Below, piece after piece: positions 11,553 through 22,369 of a stretch of 64,000 nucleotides of DNA. A program made the translations under genes and the position numbers. The notes under the pieces are model-generated. The model made no database searches. It had not been told where the DNA came from and saw nothing but the letters and a program-made list of their open reading frames with translations. Source of the DNA: Cristatella mucedo (lineage: Eukaryota > Bryozoa > Phylactolaemata > Cristatellidae); NCBI GenBank assembly GCA_009760855.2, contig WPIO01000143.1:409001-473000 (forward strand), written 5' to 3'. The stretch's first letter is position 1; each line of letters begins with the position of its first letter.

Positions 11553-13818
11553 CTAGGGTGGGTGACATTTTTTACTCGCGGGCCACAATTGTTTCTAAAA
11601 CTTGGCAAGAGGGGCCGGGCCAGAATAGGAGAATGGTGTGTTTGTGCGAACTATTATAAATTAAATCTAAAAACCATTACGTGAAAGGATTTGGCCCTTA
11701 ACAGGCAACAAAATACCATTGTGCCTAGTTTATTTTTAAAATTGTTTTATCAATTTCTTAATTTAATGACGTAGTAATAAACTCCCATTCAGTTTCAGTG
11801 GGAACAGTATTGCTGTGGTCTCATGTTTTTGCAAGCGCATCAGTGTCTGGCGATATACTTGTTGGGGCAATTCTCAAAATAGATCCGAGGTGTTGATCAG
11901 TTAACTTGGATCTGTGACTGGCTTTGCTGATGTTCATGACGCTGAATGTCTGTTCACACACATAGGTTGAGCCGAAGAACGTCAGCGTCTTCTGCACCAT
12001 CATCCGGAGGCTTGGAAACGTGGCTTTGTTAAGTGAAGCACACAAATCGTTCAGTTTAAGAGAGGTGAGCTTCTCCTTCAACACAGAGTCAGACTGAAGA
12101 GCTATCAGTTCCATCTGCAGCTCCTGTGGTGCTGTTTCAGGGTCTTGTGACAGGGGACAAGACACCAGCTGTAGTGACTTTTCAATTTTTCACGGTAATC
12201 AACGTCGGTATCAAGTCACGGTAACGACGGCGGAATTCTCAGTGCAGTCTTCCAGTAATTTGCTGAATCTCTGTTATTTCGGGTCGCCTCTGTCTGCATG
12301 GCTAGTGTGGGGAAATGAGTGAAAGATTTGCTTGAAATTAGTCTGGAGAAAAGAGTCAGCTTGGATTTGATGGCCCTAACATTGGTGTACACGTCATGCA
12401 CAAATTGATCTTTCCCCTGTAGCTTGGTGTTCAGCCAATCCATGTGCTAAAGTATGTCCACAGCAAATGCAAAGTCACAAACCCAGTTCTTGTCACTTAG
12501 CTCAGGAAATTCTTCGGATGCCCATTAACTCCAAAAATGCAGTGATCTCCTCCTTCTGCTCCCCACTCTTTGAAAGACTTTGCCAAAACTCAGCCAGCGC
12601 ACACGAGTGTGGCAAAGTAAGTCCTGGTGATCTGCATTGGTTTCTTCCACGAGCGCTATAAATTGACGATGCTGAAGTCCCCATGCTCTTATAAAGTTAA
12701 CAAGTTTTACGACTGGATTCACGACATGATTAAGCAGCAATATAGACTCATACAGAACTTCCCGCTCAATGATGCAGTGAAGGAAAATAACATCCTGATC
12801 AGGATGTTTTTCTTTTACCTGTTCCTGCAGTCTTTTTAGCAGCCCAACGCTTTCCCAGTTAAATTTGGCAATCCATCTGTGGTGACATTGGCGAGTTTAC
12901 TCCAAGGTAGCTTCATTCTCTCGATGACAGCAGACACCTTGTTATACAAGTCCTCTTCTCTCGTTTTTCCTTTCACGGACTCCATTGTCAAAAGTTACTC
13001 TGTGATCTGAAAACTGTCGCTAATCCCTCGAATAAACGTAAGGAACTGATCAGTGTCTTTTAAGTCGTTACTTTCATCCAGTGCTAGTGAATAAAACCTA
13101 AAAGACTCTGCCTTTTATTTTATTTGCTGGCTATATCTTCGTCAATGAATTCCACACTGCGAGTCACAGTTCTGCGTAATAAGCGGATTTTTTCAAATTT
13201 GCCTCAGGTCTCCGGACACAAAAGACCTGCTGTTTCAACCATGCATTCTTTTAAAAGTTTGCCTTTGGAGAAAGGCTTACTGGCCTTTGCTAATTTAAAT
13301 GCCAGCAGAAAACTTGCCTTAGTACTCGACTCTTGAATCGCAGTTTGTCTGTGAAAAAGGTTTGGCTGAGTCTGCAAATTAGCCGTCAATCTCTGATCTG
13401 TAGCCGCCCGTTCTTGTGGAGACTGTTGACTGGCGTAGTTAGCCTGTTTTGTGGCAAAATGACGGCCGTCGTTGTATTCTTTAAAAGCTGCTACAGTTTC
13501 TTGGCATATCAGACATACAGCTGTTGGTTAGACTTTGGTGAATAAATATTGTGTTTTCCACTCTTTTTTGAACAGTCGGCACTCACTAGCTACTTTTCTT
13601 TTCTTTGGTACGCTCATTTTTACTGGAGGGCTGAAAGTAAAAAAACTAAAAAATGAAGTAGAGAGAAACCGTAATTCATCACACTCAAGGGTCAATGTCT
13701 TCGGGGTGCGCCATCTGCTGGGGAAAGATGGAATTTCAGCTAGGTAAAATTACAGAGGTGTCTTTATAATAAAATTCAATTTAAAATGATAACGTCGACG
13801 ATTTTGGCAGGCCGGATT
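11553..13818 (-). mobile_element. hAT transposon, copy 1 (GTF2IRD2-like transposase)
   Basis: Minus-strand hAT copy, nearly identical but inverted relative to 23,269-25,539. Broken frames together cover a transposase like those that gave rise to vertebrate GTF2IRD2/ZBED-type genes. The N-terminal BED-like part has CLICQETVAAFKEYNDGRHF. A central part has RVRWLSFGKVF. The C-terminal dimerisation block has EQTFSVMNISKASHRSKLTD at about 11,885-11,945. The 3' terminal repeat reads as the complement of AGGGTGGG...CGCGGGCCAC at 11,553-11,592. The 5' terminal repeat is poorly defined at about 13,805-13,818. Stops and a frameshift make the transposase non-functional. Confidence 0.85.
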
Positions 13819-14423
13819 AAAAAGGCAAGTAGTTTTTTCATGTCTGTTCTACGGGCATTTTAAATTCGCACTAAAGATTCCCGAAAAGCTTTCATTAATC
13901 GCATCTAATAAAATCCCAGCTTAGTTCCAAAAGCACCAAGTTCTTTGAAAGTAATTAGATCTGTTGTAAAAGTAGTTGGTGGTTTTCTTTCTGGCATCAC
14001 AGGAATTGTAGATTTAGGATTGTTCATCAAGGAGATAGTTGACGACATTGCATCTGGTAAGTATGGGGATGTCACTTGGCTCACTATTCCAGAACAAATC
14101 GAGGGATTGCAGAAAATGGTCTTATCTTAGGCAGTCTGGTATTATATCGATGAAACTCTGCTTGAGGCGGAAAGAAGTAACTCTGAATGGCATACAAATC
14201 CTAGTAAGTTCTTGAGTAGTGTGCTTGGGGAAGAGATTACTTGGGATGCTGCAGCACTTGATCCCAAGTCATGGAGCAAACATTTCCTTGAACTTCTATC
14301 TGGCGGATTCTTCCTGGCCATTCCCGAAATAGTCGCAAGCAGAGCAGCAGTTGTTGGCGCCGTGGGCACTGCTGTGTCAATAGCAGTTACCGTAGCGGGA
14401 TTTATCAAAGAAATAATGAAAAT
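13819..14423 (+). pseudogene. Hydrophobic Polinton protein, possibly a minor capsid protein
   Basis: A plus-strand frame with several stops. Segments 13,945-14,130 and 14,131-14,420 share one frame, separated by a single TAG at 14,128. It has a basic start (KVIRSVVKVVGG), a hydrophobic segment (FLSGITGIVDLGLFI), an amphipathic middle and a second hydrophobic segment (AVVGAVGTAVSIAVTVAGF) before a LINE interrupts at 14,424. The upstream frame runs back in phase to the edge of hAT copy 1. Its likely 5' end is the minus-strand fragment at 25,640-25,540 beside hAT copy 2 (see the inversion finding). A role like adenovirus pVI is only a guess from size and hydrophobicity. Confidence 0.45.
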
Positions 14424-15400
14424 AATAATAATGCACTTGATAATGCGCCCTTAGTCTCAGTAAGTCAGTTATATAACACTCAGTAACAATCTCAATAACA
14501 GTCTCAATAACACTCAGTCTCTCTAACTCAATCTATTTCTAGGCGCTTTAAATTTGCTGTAAAGGGAAACGCGATTGAATGGTGAGTAATATCATGCTTG
14601 ATAAACAACGTGAATAAAATGGTTAGGGGTGACATGCACAGACTCAGCATGCAAGTGTGGTTAGTGGCAGCATGCACAGTGTCAGCACGCACAAGCACAT
14701 CAAGGACGAATCACAGGGACCCAGTAAATGCTATCCTAAATAGGTGTGTTTTAAGTTCTTTTTAAATGTGGTCAAGTAAGGGGATGATGTGACGCATCTC
14801 GGGAGTGAGTTCCAGGCTTTGGGAGCATACGAACTAAATGCACGGTCTCCAAAGGATTTGAGGTTTGTAGGAGGTAGTGGTAAACTGTTGGATTCCGAAA
14901 AGTGGGTGGTACGATGCTTGGCCTGGTAGGGAGTAGATCTGAGAGACATGCTGGAGCCAAAGAAAGAAGTTACCTAAAAGTGAGCGAAAAAACCTTGAAG
15001 ATGCATTGTTTGACAGGGAGCCAGCGCAGGTCGGCGAGAAGTGGTGTGATGTGGAAACTGCGACGCTCACGATAGACAAGCCTAGCTGGGGAGTTTTGCA
15101 CCATCTGAATCGCCTAATTGCACATGCCAGTAGGCCAACGAGCAGCGAGTTACAGAAGTCAAGACGGGATGTCACAAATGCATGGACCATCTTGGACGTG
15201 GTATCCTTATCTATACAAGCCCGAATTGTAGCAATGTTATGTAGCTGAAAGTAGGCAGACTTGACGGTGGAGCTGATGTGGCCTTCTAACGAGGTCACTT
15301 TATAATATGACACATATATTTCGAGCTGATTCAACAGGAGATATGCTGGCAGAGCCAATTTTGAGCGTCACACTTTCCACTTTCTGAATCCCACTGGGTC
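14424..15400 (-). mobile_element. LINE copy inserted in the Polinton
   Basis: Minus-strand CR1/L2-type LINE, strongly 5'-truncated. The 3' tail with AAT-type repeat is at 14,424-14,560 and contains an extra ~80-base run of CAATAACA/CTCAGTAA units. The coding part (frames 15,358-14,834 and 14,949-14,731) retains the end of the reverse transcriptase, with [20 protein letters not shown] and a final YAPKAWNSLP. It interrupts the hydrophobic Polinton gene. Confidence 0.85.
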
Positions 15401-15660
15401 CTTTTGACTAGGAGCCAAGCCAACCAATGATCGAGACATTTTTCCATCAATCGTTATTTGTCTACAACCATCACTCCTTACACATCCCGCCTCGGAACCA
15501 ACTTTCGCAGCTCATCTTCGCGTCAATCTCCAGCCAAAAATGCCAGTCTCAGCATTGTAATCTAGCAGTTCTAACACTCGAGCGCGAAATGCCGAAACTT
15601 GATCCATTATTTCTTATGTAGTACTTTCCTTACCAGCTAAATCAAATAAAAATCAAACTA
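15401..15660. other. Polinton spacer
   Basis: No supportable gene; one short plus-strand frame (15,427-15,621) without motif. Confidence 0.4.
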
Positions 15661-16420
15661 GTATAGACAATGACGCATTACAAAGAAATTGATCCGACTC
15701 TCTCGGATCACCAAAAAGCAATTCTTGCACAAAGTAAGAGTTAAGTTTCGCTGAGTTTCTCCAAAGTGATGCATTGGTTGGCAGGGATGCAGTTCTAGCA
15801 ACAAAAGCTCAACATGCTCGGATTGAAAACCGCAGAACAACCAATACAGGAATAATTCTGCACTTTAGTGCAAATCAGCCAAAAGCTATTCGTTCTAGGG
15901 GCTCTGGCTTTCTAGAGAAGATTGCCACTAAAATCTTCGGTGGCCGTGAGCAACACTTACGCCGGCCCTCTGGTAGTCCCGGGGAATTCGTTCAAGACAG
16001 ATCTTTCAAAAAACGGGCAAATATTCGTTTGTCGGACCTTTCATCAAATTAAGAGAACTTCTTGACCCAGGATACGCAGGCGTGAATGATCTCGACAAAG
16101 TTGCTCTGAATCACGATTACATTTACGGTGAAACCTCAAGTGACTCAGAGCCGCAAAGGACGCAAACAAGAAACATTTCAGACTTGGTTCTAGCCGAAGC
16201 AGCAGCAAGAATTTCATTAGATCCTCGTCAGCCTGAGTATTTTATGAATGATGCAAAGACTGTAGCGGCAATTAGGGCGGCGACTGCCAAACTCGGATTA
16301 GACCTCAATGACACATTTTTGAAAGATAAAGTATTCAATCCCGAGAGCCTCACAAAAATCATGAATTATGCTAAGACCTTGGTTGATAGAATGCTCGACA
16401 TTACCAGGGAGAAACCATAA
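15661..16420 (+). pseudogene. Polinton virion-protein relic with possible PLA2-like motif
   Basis: A plus-strand frame starts with an ATG at 15,669 and is broken by stops and frameshifts until about 16,030. From there to 16,420 one clean frame remains. It contains NTYAGPLVVPGN at about 15,955-15,990 and, after a frameshift, NDLDKVALNHDYIYGE at about 16,085-16,130. Parvoviral and adintovirus-like secreted-type phospholipase A2 domains have a YxGPGN calcium loop followed by a DxxAxxHDxxY catalytic helix. Both halves are recognisable here, though the loop is diverged. The remaining ~90 residues are helical and charged with no recognised domain. The PLA2 reading is tentative. Confidence 0.45.
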
Positions 16421-16469
16421 AAATAACCCCCGTCTGCCCAAATGTTTATTATTTTTCTATATCACGCCA

Positions 16470-16858
16470 TGCCCGTCTAATACTCAGCAGGATCAAACAC
16501 TTCACACTCTGTGCTCATAGACATGTAAATCTTAGCTTGATCAAGTTTAATTCTGAGATTCAAGCTAAACTTTCATTGGTAAGACTCTTTTGATACACAG
16601 CTGCCTTCTAGCAAACCAGTGATACCAAAGCTAATTCTAAGCTTCTGAATTAGTTCTTCTAGTCCTGCAAATTCAATAGGTCTATTCTTCTCATTGAAGA
16701 ACAGCGTTTGCCTTCTGCCAAATCAATCCGCACACGAATAGCTGCTCTTTGGCTAAAATCAATGGCTTCATGCTGCAACTCTGCAAAAGCTTGATTTGCG
16801 ATCGCTTGAATCATGGGATGAATCTCAGGCGTAATATACATGAATGCGTTGTAATCTA
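16470..16858 (-). pseudogene. Polinton protein of unknown function
   Basis: A minus-strand frame beginning near 16,858 (YITPEIHPMIQAIANQAF) continues after a frameshift near 16,695 as FNEKNRPIEFAGLEELIQKL and ends at about 16,477 with STECEVFDPAEY. One further stop lies near 16,577. The alternation of hydrophobic and charged residues looks like a genuine small protein of about 125 residues. I do not recognise the family. Confidence 0.4.
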
Positions 16859-16859
16859 A

Positions 16860-17225
16860 GGCTTGGAATCTTTTGAAACCTTCTCTTTAAAATGGACATG
16901 TGCAGGCCTTCATTTGGGAATGACAGTTGGCGACAGAAGCTTTAGCTCTGCAGGTCCTAGACTGTGGAACTCGCTTCGAAAATTCTTACGCAACGACAAC
17001 TACTCTCCTACTGCCGACTATGGCACATCTTTTTCAGCAGTCCTGAGCTGCTACTTCTATGCTACTCACTACCCCAACTGCTCTCCTGACTCTTTTATGC
17101 TTCCCACTTTCTTTTTGTTGCGTGAGACGAAGTCTGTTGGCTACCGAATGCGTACCGAAAGCCGCTTAGGCTGTGAGTGTGCTATACAAAACTTTCCTGC
17201 GTAACACCCACATGGTCTTTATGAC
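16860..17225 (+). mobile_element. Fragment of a different LINE family
   Basis: Encodes GDRSFSSAGPRLWNSLRKFLR at about 16,935-16,995, the typical C-terminal block of many non-LTR reverse transcriptases, but with a different consensus from the main LINE here (FGDRAFSxYAPKAWNSLP). The 3' part, TACCGAATGCGTACCGAAAG and following, recurs in altered form at about 42,570-42,730. Confidence 0.55.
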
Positions 17226-17334
17226 TTTGTGGAGTTACAGACGGAGACACAACAACAAATGATAACACGCACATCGATGAGAATAACTACCTTACGTTAG
17301 CCTTCCATTTCGCTGTAGGTATAGCTATTTTTCT

Positions 17335-17838
17335 GTTTAAATCACTCTAAGAGCAGTTCCATTGTTGTCCCGAAGTCTGTAAGGCTCATTAGTTTCAGGA
17401 AAATGAGACATCTCGATCCGCAGTTAGTTTTGTTGTAGTCTTGAAACTGAAATATTGAGAAACTGGGCACAACTCCGAAATATTCAACAAGTTTGGGCAT
17501 AGCCAAAAGAATCAAAGTAGAAGCAATTTGCGCCTTGTTTACAACAGGCAACCCAGTGATAGATTGGGCGCTATGTGCTACCTGTATTGCAAATGAAGCA
17601 CTCTGCCACTTGTGACTACATTAGTGCCAACTCGTCTCTTGCGAACACGCCTCTGAAGTTTGGTATTTCTAGTTTCCCAGCATATTCCAGTAGTTCAATG
17701 TCTGTTAGCGCTGATGACTTTAGTTTCTTTTACTTCGCTGAGAGCTTCATGTAACTCTTGCAGCAGGTCTTCTTTGCCCATCTTCACGCCGTATCCTTGT
17801 CCTCGTAGTCGGTCGTGTCCTTGTCCCCTTGGTCGGCC
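17335..17838 (-). pseudogene. Adenain-like cysteine protease of the Polinton
   Basis: This maturation protease cuts capsid precursors in Polintons and adenoviruses. On the minus strand: GKEDLLQELHEALSEV near 17,780; after a frameshift LEIPNFRGVFARDEL near 17,640, the conserved N-terminal signature; HWV (catalytic His) near 17,535; YFDSFG with the acidic residue near 17,510; and, after another frameshift, PKLVEYFG and NCGSRCLIFL with the catalytic Cys at about 17,375-17,400. All three catalytic positions are recognisable, but the gene has a stop after DELALM and at least two frameshifts. The 5' end is cut by the LINE tail at 17,845. Confidence 0.8.
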
Positions 17839-17844
17839 GTAAGT

Positions 17845-18085
17845 TATAATAATAATTATTACTATCATTATGCACTTGATAAAGCGTCATACGAGAACTC
17901 AATCTCTTTCTAGGCACTTTAAATTTGCTGCCAAGGGAAGCGCGATTGAATGGTGAGTAATATCACACTTGATAAACAACATGAATAATATGGTTAGGGG
18001 TGACATGCACAGGGTCAGCATGTAAATGTGGTTAGTGGCACATGCACAGTGTCAGCACGCATAATTACATCAAGGACGAATCACG
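17845..18085 (-). mobile_element. LINE 3' tail, inverted
   Basis: Minus-strand 3' UTR of the main LINE, with an AT-rich end at 17,845-17,870 and GGTTAGGGGTGACATGCACAG at 17,993. It faces the plus-strand LINE that begins at 18,180, as at 4,021-4,236. The ~95 bases between them are unrecognised. Confidence 0.8.
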
Positions 18086-18179
18086 GTGACTTATTACACC
18101 TTGCCCTCTAGGTCTGCCGTGAGTTAGCACTCCTGCACCAGTTTCTATATGACACAGAGGAACGAACTTCGAGGAATGC

Positions 18180-19580
18180 ACACATGAGTAGAGTGTCTCT
18201 GCTTGTTTTGCTTGATCTTTCGGCAGCTTTTGATACCATCGATCACAAAGTTCTTCTAGAGCGCCTCTCATCTCGCCTGTGCATCACTGGCACTGCTCTG
18301 CAGTGGTTCAGGTCCTACCTCAGTGGGAGACTCCAGAGTATTTACGTGAATGGACAAAGATCATCTGAAGTACCTCTGAAATATGGAGTACCTCAGGGCT
18401 CAGTGCTAGGTCCGGTTCTTTTCACGGTTTACACTCTGCCTCTTGCTGATGTGATTGCCAAGCACAATCTAGGCTTTCACTTCTATGCGGATGACACTCA
18501 GTTGTACCTTTGCTTTGATCCCTCCCGGCCTTCGAGCACCTCAAATTCTCTAAACTCACTAGCTGCATGCATTGATGACATCCGCACATGGATGGCAGCA
18601 AATTTTCTAAAACTAAACGATGATAAAACTAACTTACTAGTTATGGGCAAACCCAGTGTGATCCAGAGATTGGAAAGGCTGCCTCTCAAAATTGGCTCTG
18701 CCAGCATATCTCCTGTTGAATCAGCTCGAAATCTAGGTGTCATATTCCAAAGCGACCTCTCGTTAGACGACCGTATCAGCTCCACAGTCAAATCCGCCTA
18801 TTTTCAGCTTCATAACATTGCTAAAATTCGGGCTTGTTTAGATAAAGATACCACGTCCAAGTTGGTCCATGCATTCGTGACATCCCGTCTCGACTTCTGC
18901 AACTCACTGCTTACTGGCCTACCAGCATGTGCGATCAGGCGATTGCAGCTGGTGCAAAACTCTGCAGCTAGGCTTGTCTGTCGTGAGCGTCGCAGTTGCC
19001 ATGTCACACCACTTCTCGCCGACCTGCACTGGCTACCAGTCAAGCAACGGATTGACTTCAAGGTTTTGTCGCTCACTTTTAGGTCCCTTCATTCTATGGC
19101 TCCAGCCTATCTGTCAGATATACTACCCCATCAGGCCAAGCATCGTGCCACCCGCTTTTCGGAATCCAACAGTCTAGAAATACCTCGTACAAACCTTAAA
19201 TCCTTTGGAGACCGTGCATTTAGCTTGTATGCTCCCAAAGCCTGGAACTTCCTCCCGACCTGCGTCAGAACATCCCCTGACCTGACCACATTTAAAAGAA
19301 ACTTAAAAACATTCCTTTTTAGTACAGGATTTAGTGGGTCCCTGTGATTCGTCCTTGATGTGCTTATGCGTGCTGACACTGTGCATGCTGCTACTAACCA
19401 CATTTGCATGCTGACCCTGTGCATGTCACCCCTAACCATATTATTCATTTTGTTTGTTTTTCAAGCATGATTTTACTTACCATTCAATTGCATTTCATTT
19501 TACAGCAAATGTAAAGCGCCTAGAGAGAGATTAAGTTCTCTGAGGGCCCTTTATCAAGTGAAATATTATTATTATTATAA
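18180..19580 (+). mobile_element. LINE copy with intact reverse-transcriptase segment
   Basis: CR1/L2-type LINE, 5'-truncated inside the reverse transcriptase. The frame 18,184-19,347 (387 codons) is fully open and close to the consensus of the other copies: LLDLSAAFDTIDHKVL, GVPQGSVLGPVLF, YADDTQLYL, LHWLPVKQRIDFKVL and YAPKAWNFLP. Its 3' UTR ends in AAGCGCCTAGAGAGAGATTA and an ATT repeat at about 19,580. The open frame suggests recent insertion relative to the Polinton around it. Confidence 0.92.
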
Positions 19581-19599
19581 TTCTTTCTTGTGCTCGCAG

Positions 19600-20404
19600 A
19601 TCATGTAGCTTGCTTTCACAATACCCCTAGTGCATTTTGGGCCTTGGATTTCACTCCACTTTTCATGAAGGTTGTCAGTATGTCTCTTACACTTCAGACA
19701 GTAGATATTTACCTCCATTTCTATATGATTTATGGCTAAAAGTTAAAGCATTTGATTTTGGACAAGATTCAGCAACGGATCATAAGGAGCCGAAAATTCC
19801 AATTCTTATTCTCAATGCTTTAGTGCTTGGACCAGATGGATCTTACAAAACAGAGTGAGCAATTAATTAAATTTCCTATGGAATGTTAAAGTACGATACT
19901 TGTACAATAATTGCGTCAAGTCTTGATCACAAGTTATTCAAAGGCCTTATGTCAATGACTAAAAAATCTACGAAGGTCACTTATTTTTAGGTCGATGGTG
20001 TTGAGCAAATGCCAGAACTTGATCCGTACAAGAACTGCAAGAATGTTGTTGTGCTTGATGGTGTAATGACTGAAGACCAAACCAAGATTCTAGATTACCT
20101 TACACGAAGGAGTCACAAAGGACTAAATATCTTCTATCTTGCTCAAGGGTTCACTAATATACCTAGGAGAGAGATCAGGAACAGCATTAACACGATAATT
20201 ATCTTTAAACAAAACGCAAGAGATATAGAAAGCATTTACGATGGCACACACTGGCGACATCGACCGCAAACAAGTCCGTGATTGGGTCAGCTCCTGCACA
20301 AGAAACAGATTTGCTTATTGAGTCATTGACCTTACCAAGACAGAATCAGAAGGTAGATTTTTGTCTGTCGATGGTAAGGGCAGACAACCAACTAGTAACT
20401 GTTT
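19600..20404 (+). pseudogene. Polinton packaging ATPase (FtsK/HerA type), broken
   Basis: The motor would pump DNA into capsids. A leading fragment (to 19,858) ends in GPDGSYKTE, and after a stop comes KFPMEC. The P-loop expected next is not recognisable: TCTIIASS runs straight into LDHKLF without a GKT/GKS. From 20,009 the frame is open: NVVVLDGVM as Walker B, then GLNIFYLAQGFTNIPRREIR and NTIIIFKQNARDIESIYDGT, the sensor and arginine-rich region characteristic of Polinton/virophage ATPases. After a frameshift near 20,240 the C-terminal part runs to ~20,404 with one stop (VIDLTKTESEGRF). Confidence 0.85.
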
Positions 20405-20407
20405 TTA

Positions 20408-21153
20408 ATGAAAAGTAAAAGTAGATATAATAATAAGATGCTCAGCAGAGGAATGTATCCCTGCAGATCTAGCAAAACAATCGAGGCCGAGAAGCAAGTG
20501 CAAGAAGTACTCGATTGTGAGAAAAGATCAAGTGATTCACAAGATTTGCGTGATTCCACTGAGTTGCAGAATGATCGCGAGATGCAGCGGCTTCAGGCAG
20601 AAATTAGTGCTAGGGATACGGCGAAAGCGCATTTGGACCAGCGTGAGCTAGAGATTGCAAGAGCTGAGTCTGGCAATGCTGCGCTTGAGAAGTTGAAGAA
20701 GATAAGACCTGCACTTGCCAAGAAAATCGAGACAAAGCAAGCAATAGAAAGCATTAAAGCAGAACTCTTTGTTTCTATAACTGTTGGCAGAGTCGCTGGA
20801 GCAGTTAGAGAAAAGAAGTATCCAACAAGCAATCAGGATTGAGAATGCTGCAAAGACTAATGCGCCCAATGAGCAAACACAATGTGTTACCTGCTGCTAT
20901 TCAGAAGGACTTTGCACATCACGTGGGCATTAATCTTGGCACTGGCACTCCAAAAAATGCTCGTGTCAGAGTATATAGTGCATTGAAAGATTTGCCGCAA
21001 GGAAAGAAACTTCCCGCGGGTTTACGAGCAATTGGTCGAAGATTATAAAGAAAGCAGAGATTAGAGCAAATTGCAAAATATTTACGAGAAATTGTCTGAT
21101 GATGATCCAAGACACATAGAATTGAAAAATAGACTCCACAGCGCGGGCCAGTC
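20408..21153 (+). pseudogene. Coiled-coil Polinton protein
   Basis: Immediately follows the ATPase. The open frame 20,408-20,842 is rich in Glu, Lys, Gln and Arg with long stretches lacking helix breakers (for example LQAEISARDTAKAHLDQREL), consistent with a coiled coil. Continuations in other frames (20,842-21,048 and on to ~21,153, including LSDDDPRHIELKNRL) indicate frameshifts. I do not recognise the family. Confidence 0.5.
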
Positions 21154-21159
21154 AGTGTG

Positions 21160-21399
21160 ATGTCGCGTGTGCAAGCTTTGGTGAAGATTGTGACAGGAGT
21201 AACACAAATTCCTTTTGTTGTTAAGAGTGAGGCAGAAGTACTTGAGAAGTTGGAACTGTGGATGCGAGAATTAATTGCTGGAAACATTGGAGTAATAAGT
21301 TTGATTAATGCTGCAGTAGACTGGCTAGGGAAATCGCAAGAGGCGCCTAAGAGTTACATTGCGAAAATCAATAAACTTTTGTTCGATCTTAGTATATAG
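21160..21399 (+). CDS. Small Polinton protein, 79 residues
   Basis: Intact short frame from ATG 21,160 to the stop at 21,399, with SRVQALVKIVTGVTQIPF at the N-terminus, a mixed amphipathic helical middle (LEKLELWMRELIAGNIGVI) and a short basic end. It lies between the coiled-coil gene and the penton gene, 12 bases before the latter's ATG, which supports a real compact viral gene. Function unknown. Confidence 0.45.
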   Translation: MSRVQALVKIVTGVTQIPFVVKSEAEVLEKLELWMRELIAGNIGVISLINAAVDWLGKSQEAPKSYIAKINKLLFDLSI

Positions 21400-21411
21400 A
21401 TTAGCATAGAA

Positions 21412-22272
21412 ATGTCTGAATTGGTGAGAATTAACCAGATGTTGAAGAGTATTGAGGCAATACGAAAAGCATCTCAATAAAGGCCTGGGGGATTCGTGTT
21501 TAAAATTTCTGAGACATCAAATCCTGTTAGAATTAGGATTGATGAGCCGATTGTGCTTAAGAGTAAGAGGTTGAAGATTTGTTTCAAGAAATTCTTTTGC
21601 ACTAAATCCATAAAAACATAAGTACTGCAAATGATACTTTTGTTTACAGAACCTGTGGAGGATCTGAGGAGGCAGTTTACTATAAGACCATGTATTTACT
21701 TTGCTGTGTCTGATGATGCTAACATTGGGATTGCAGACACGATAAATAATTTTAAAACTCAATCTGGAGCAATTACAGACAAGTTTAAGTTAGGAGTAGA
21801 TACGGCAACATTTAACTCGTGGATCAAGATGCCTGCTGGTTGGACATTTCTTGCAGGAAAATCTACCATTTCTGAGCTGCTGGGTCTGACTGGTTCTGCG
21901 TACACAAGAGATCCAAAATTTGCGACGATGTATCCAATCATTCCTAATCAAGTAACCTGCACGCCAAGTGTACAATATGTTTCTAGACAAGAAGCAGTTG
22001 TTTCCGATGTGAATCCGATACTCGTGCATTGTAACATGACAGCAAGCGGCTCGAGTTACATCAGCGGGAGAGCGGCACAAGTATTAAAGAGTTTTGCTTA
22101 TAATTTCCATCATTGGGAGCAAATGGTGTTTGAACCGAATACTATTGAGTACCGCAATGTTTTTAGCGAAAGTGTTTCTGACACTATGATTACTGTTACA
22201 AACCAAGATCTAAAAGCATTGGACTTTGAAGATCAAACATTTATAGTTGTGATAGAAATTGTTGAGGTCTAA
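21412..22272 (+). pseudogene. Penton-type minor capsid protein (single jelly roll)
   Basis: One frame from ATG 21,412 to the stop at 22,272 (about 286 codons) with only two internal stops, near 21,478 and 21,618. It follows the architecture of Polinton penton proteins: an N-terminal SNPVRIRIDEPIVLKSKRL strand, a middle variable region, then NPILVHCNMTASGSSYISG, a vertex-facing FEPNTIEYRNV, and the closing DTMITVTNQDLKALDF and FIVVIEIVEV strands. In Polintons this protein fills capsid vertices and its gene usually sits next to the major capsid gene. Here the candidate major capsid gene is at 10,490-11,552, next to the other hAT copy. Confidence 0.75.
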
Positions 22273-22279
22273 TATAAGA

Positions 22280-22369
22280 ATGTCCATGAGATTAACAGGA
22301 ACAACGAGAGTGGAGATATGAAAACGTTGTATCCTCCAATAATCCTAAGTGCGAAATGTTTTTAGAAGT
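22280..22369 (+). pseudogene. Start of a truncated Polinton gene
   Basis: A few codons after an ATG at 22,280 (SMRLTGTTRVEI) end in a stop, and the LINE at 22,370 follows. By position it could be the lost 5' end of the capsid gene at 11,552-10,490, but it is too short to show this. Confidence 0.25.
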
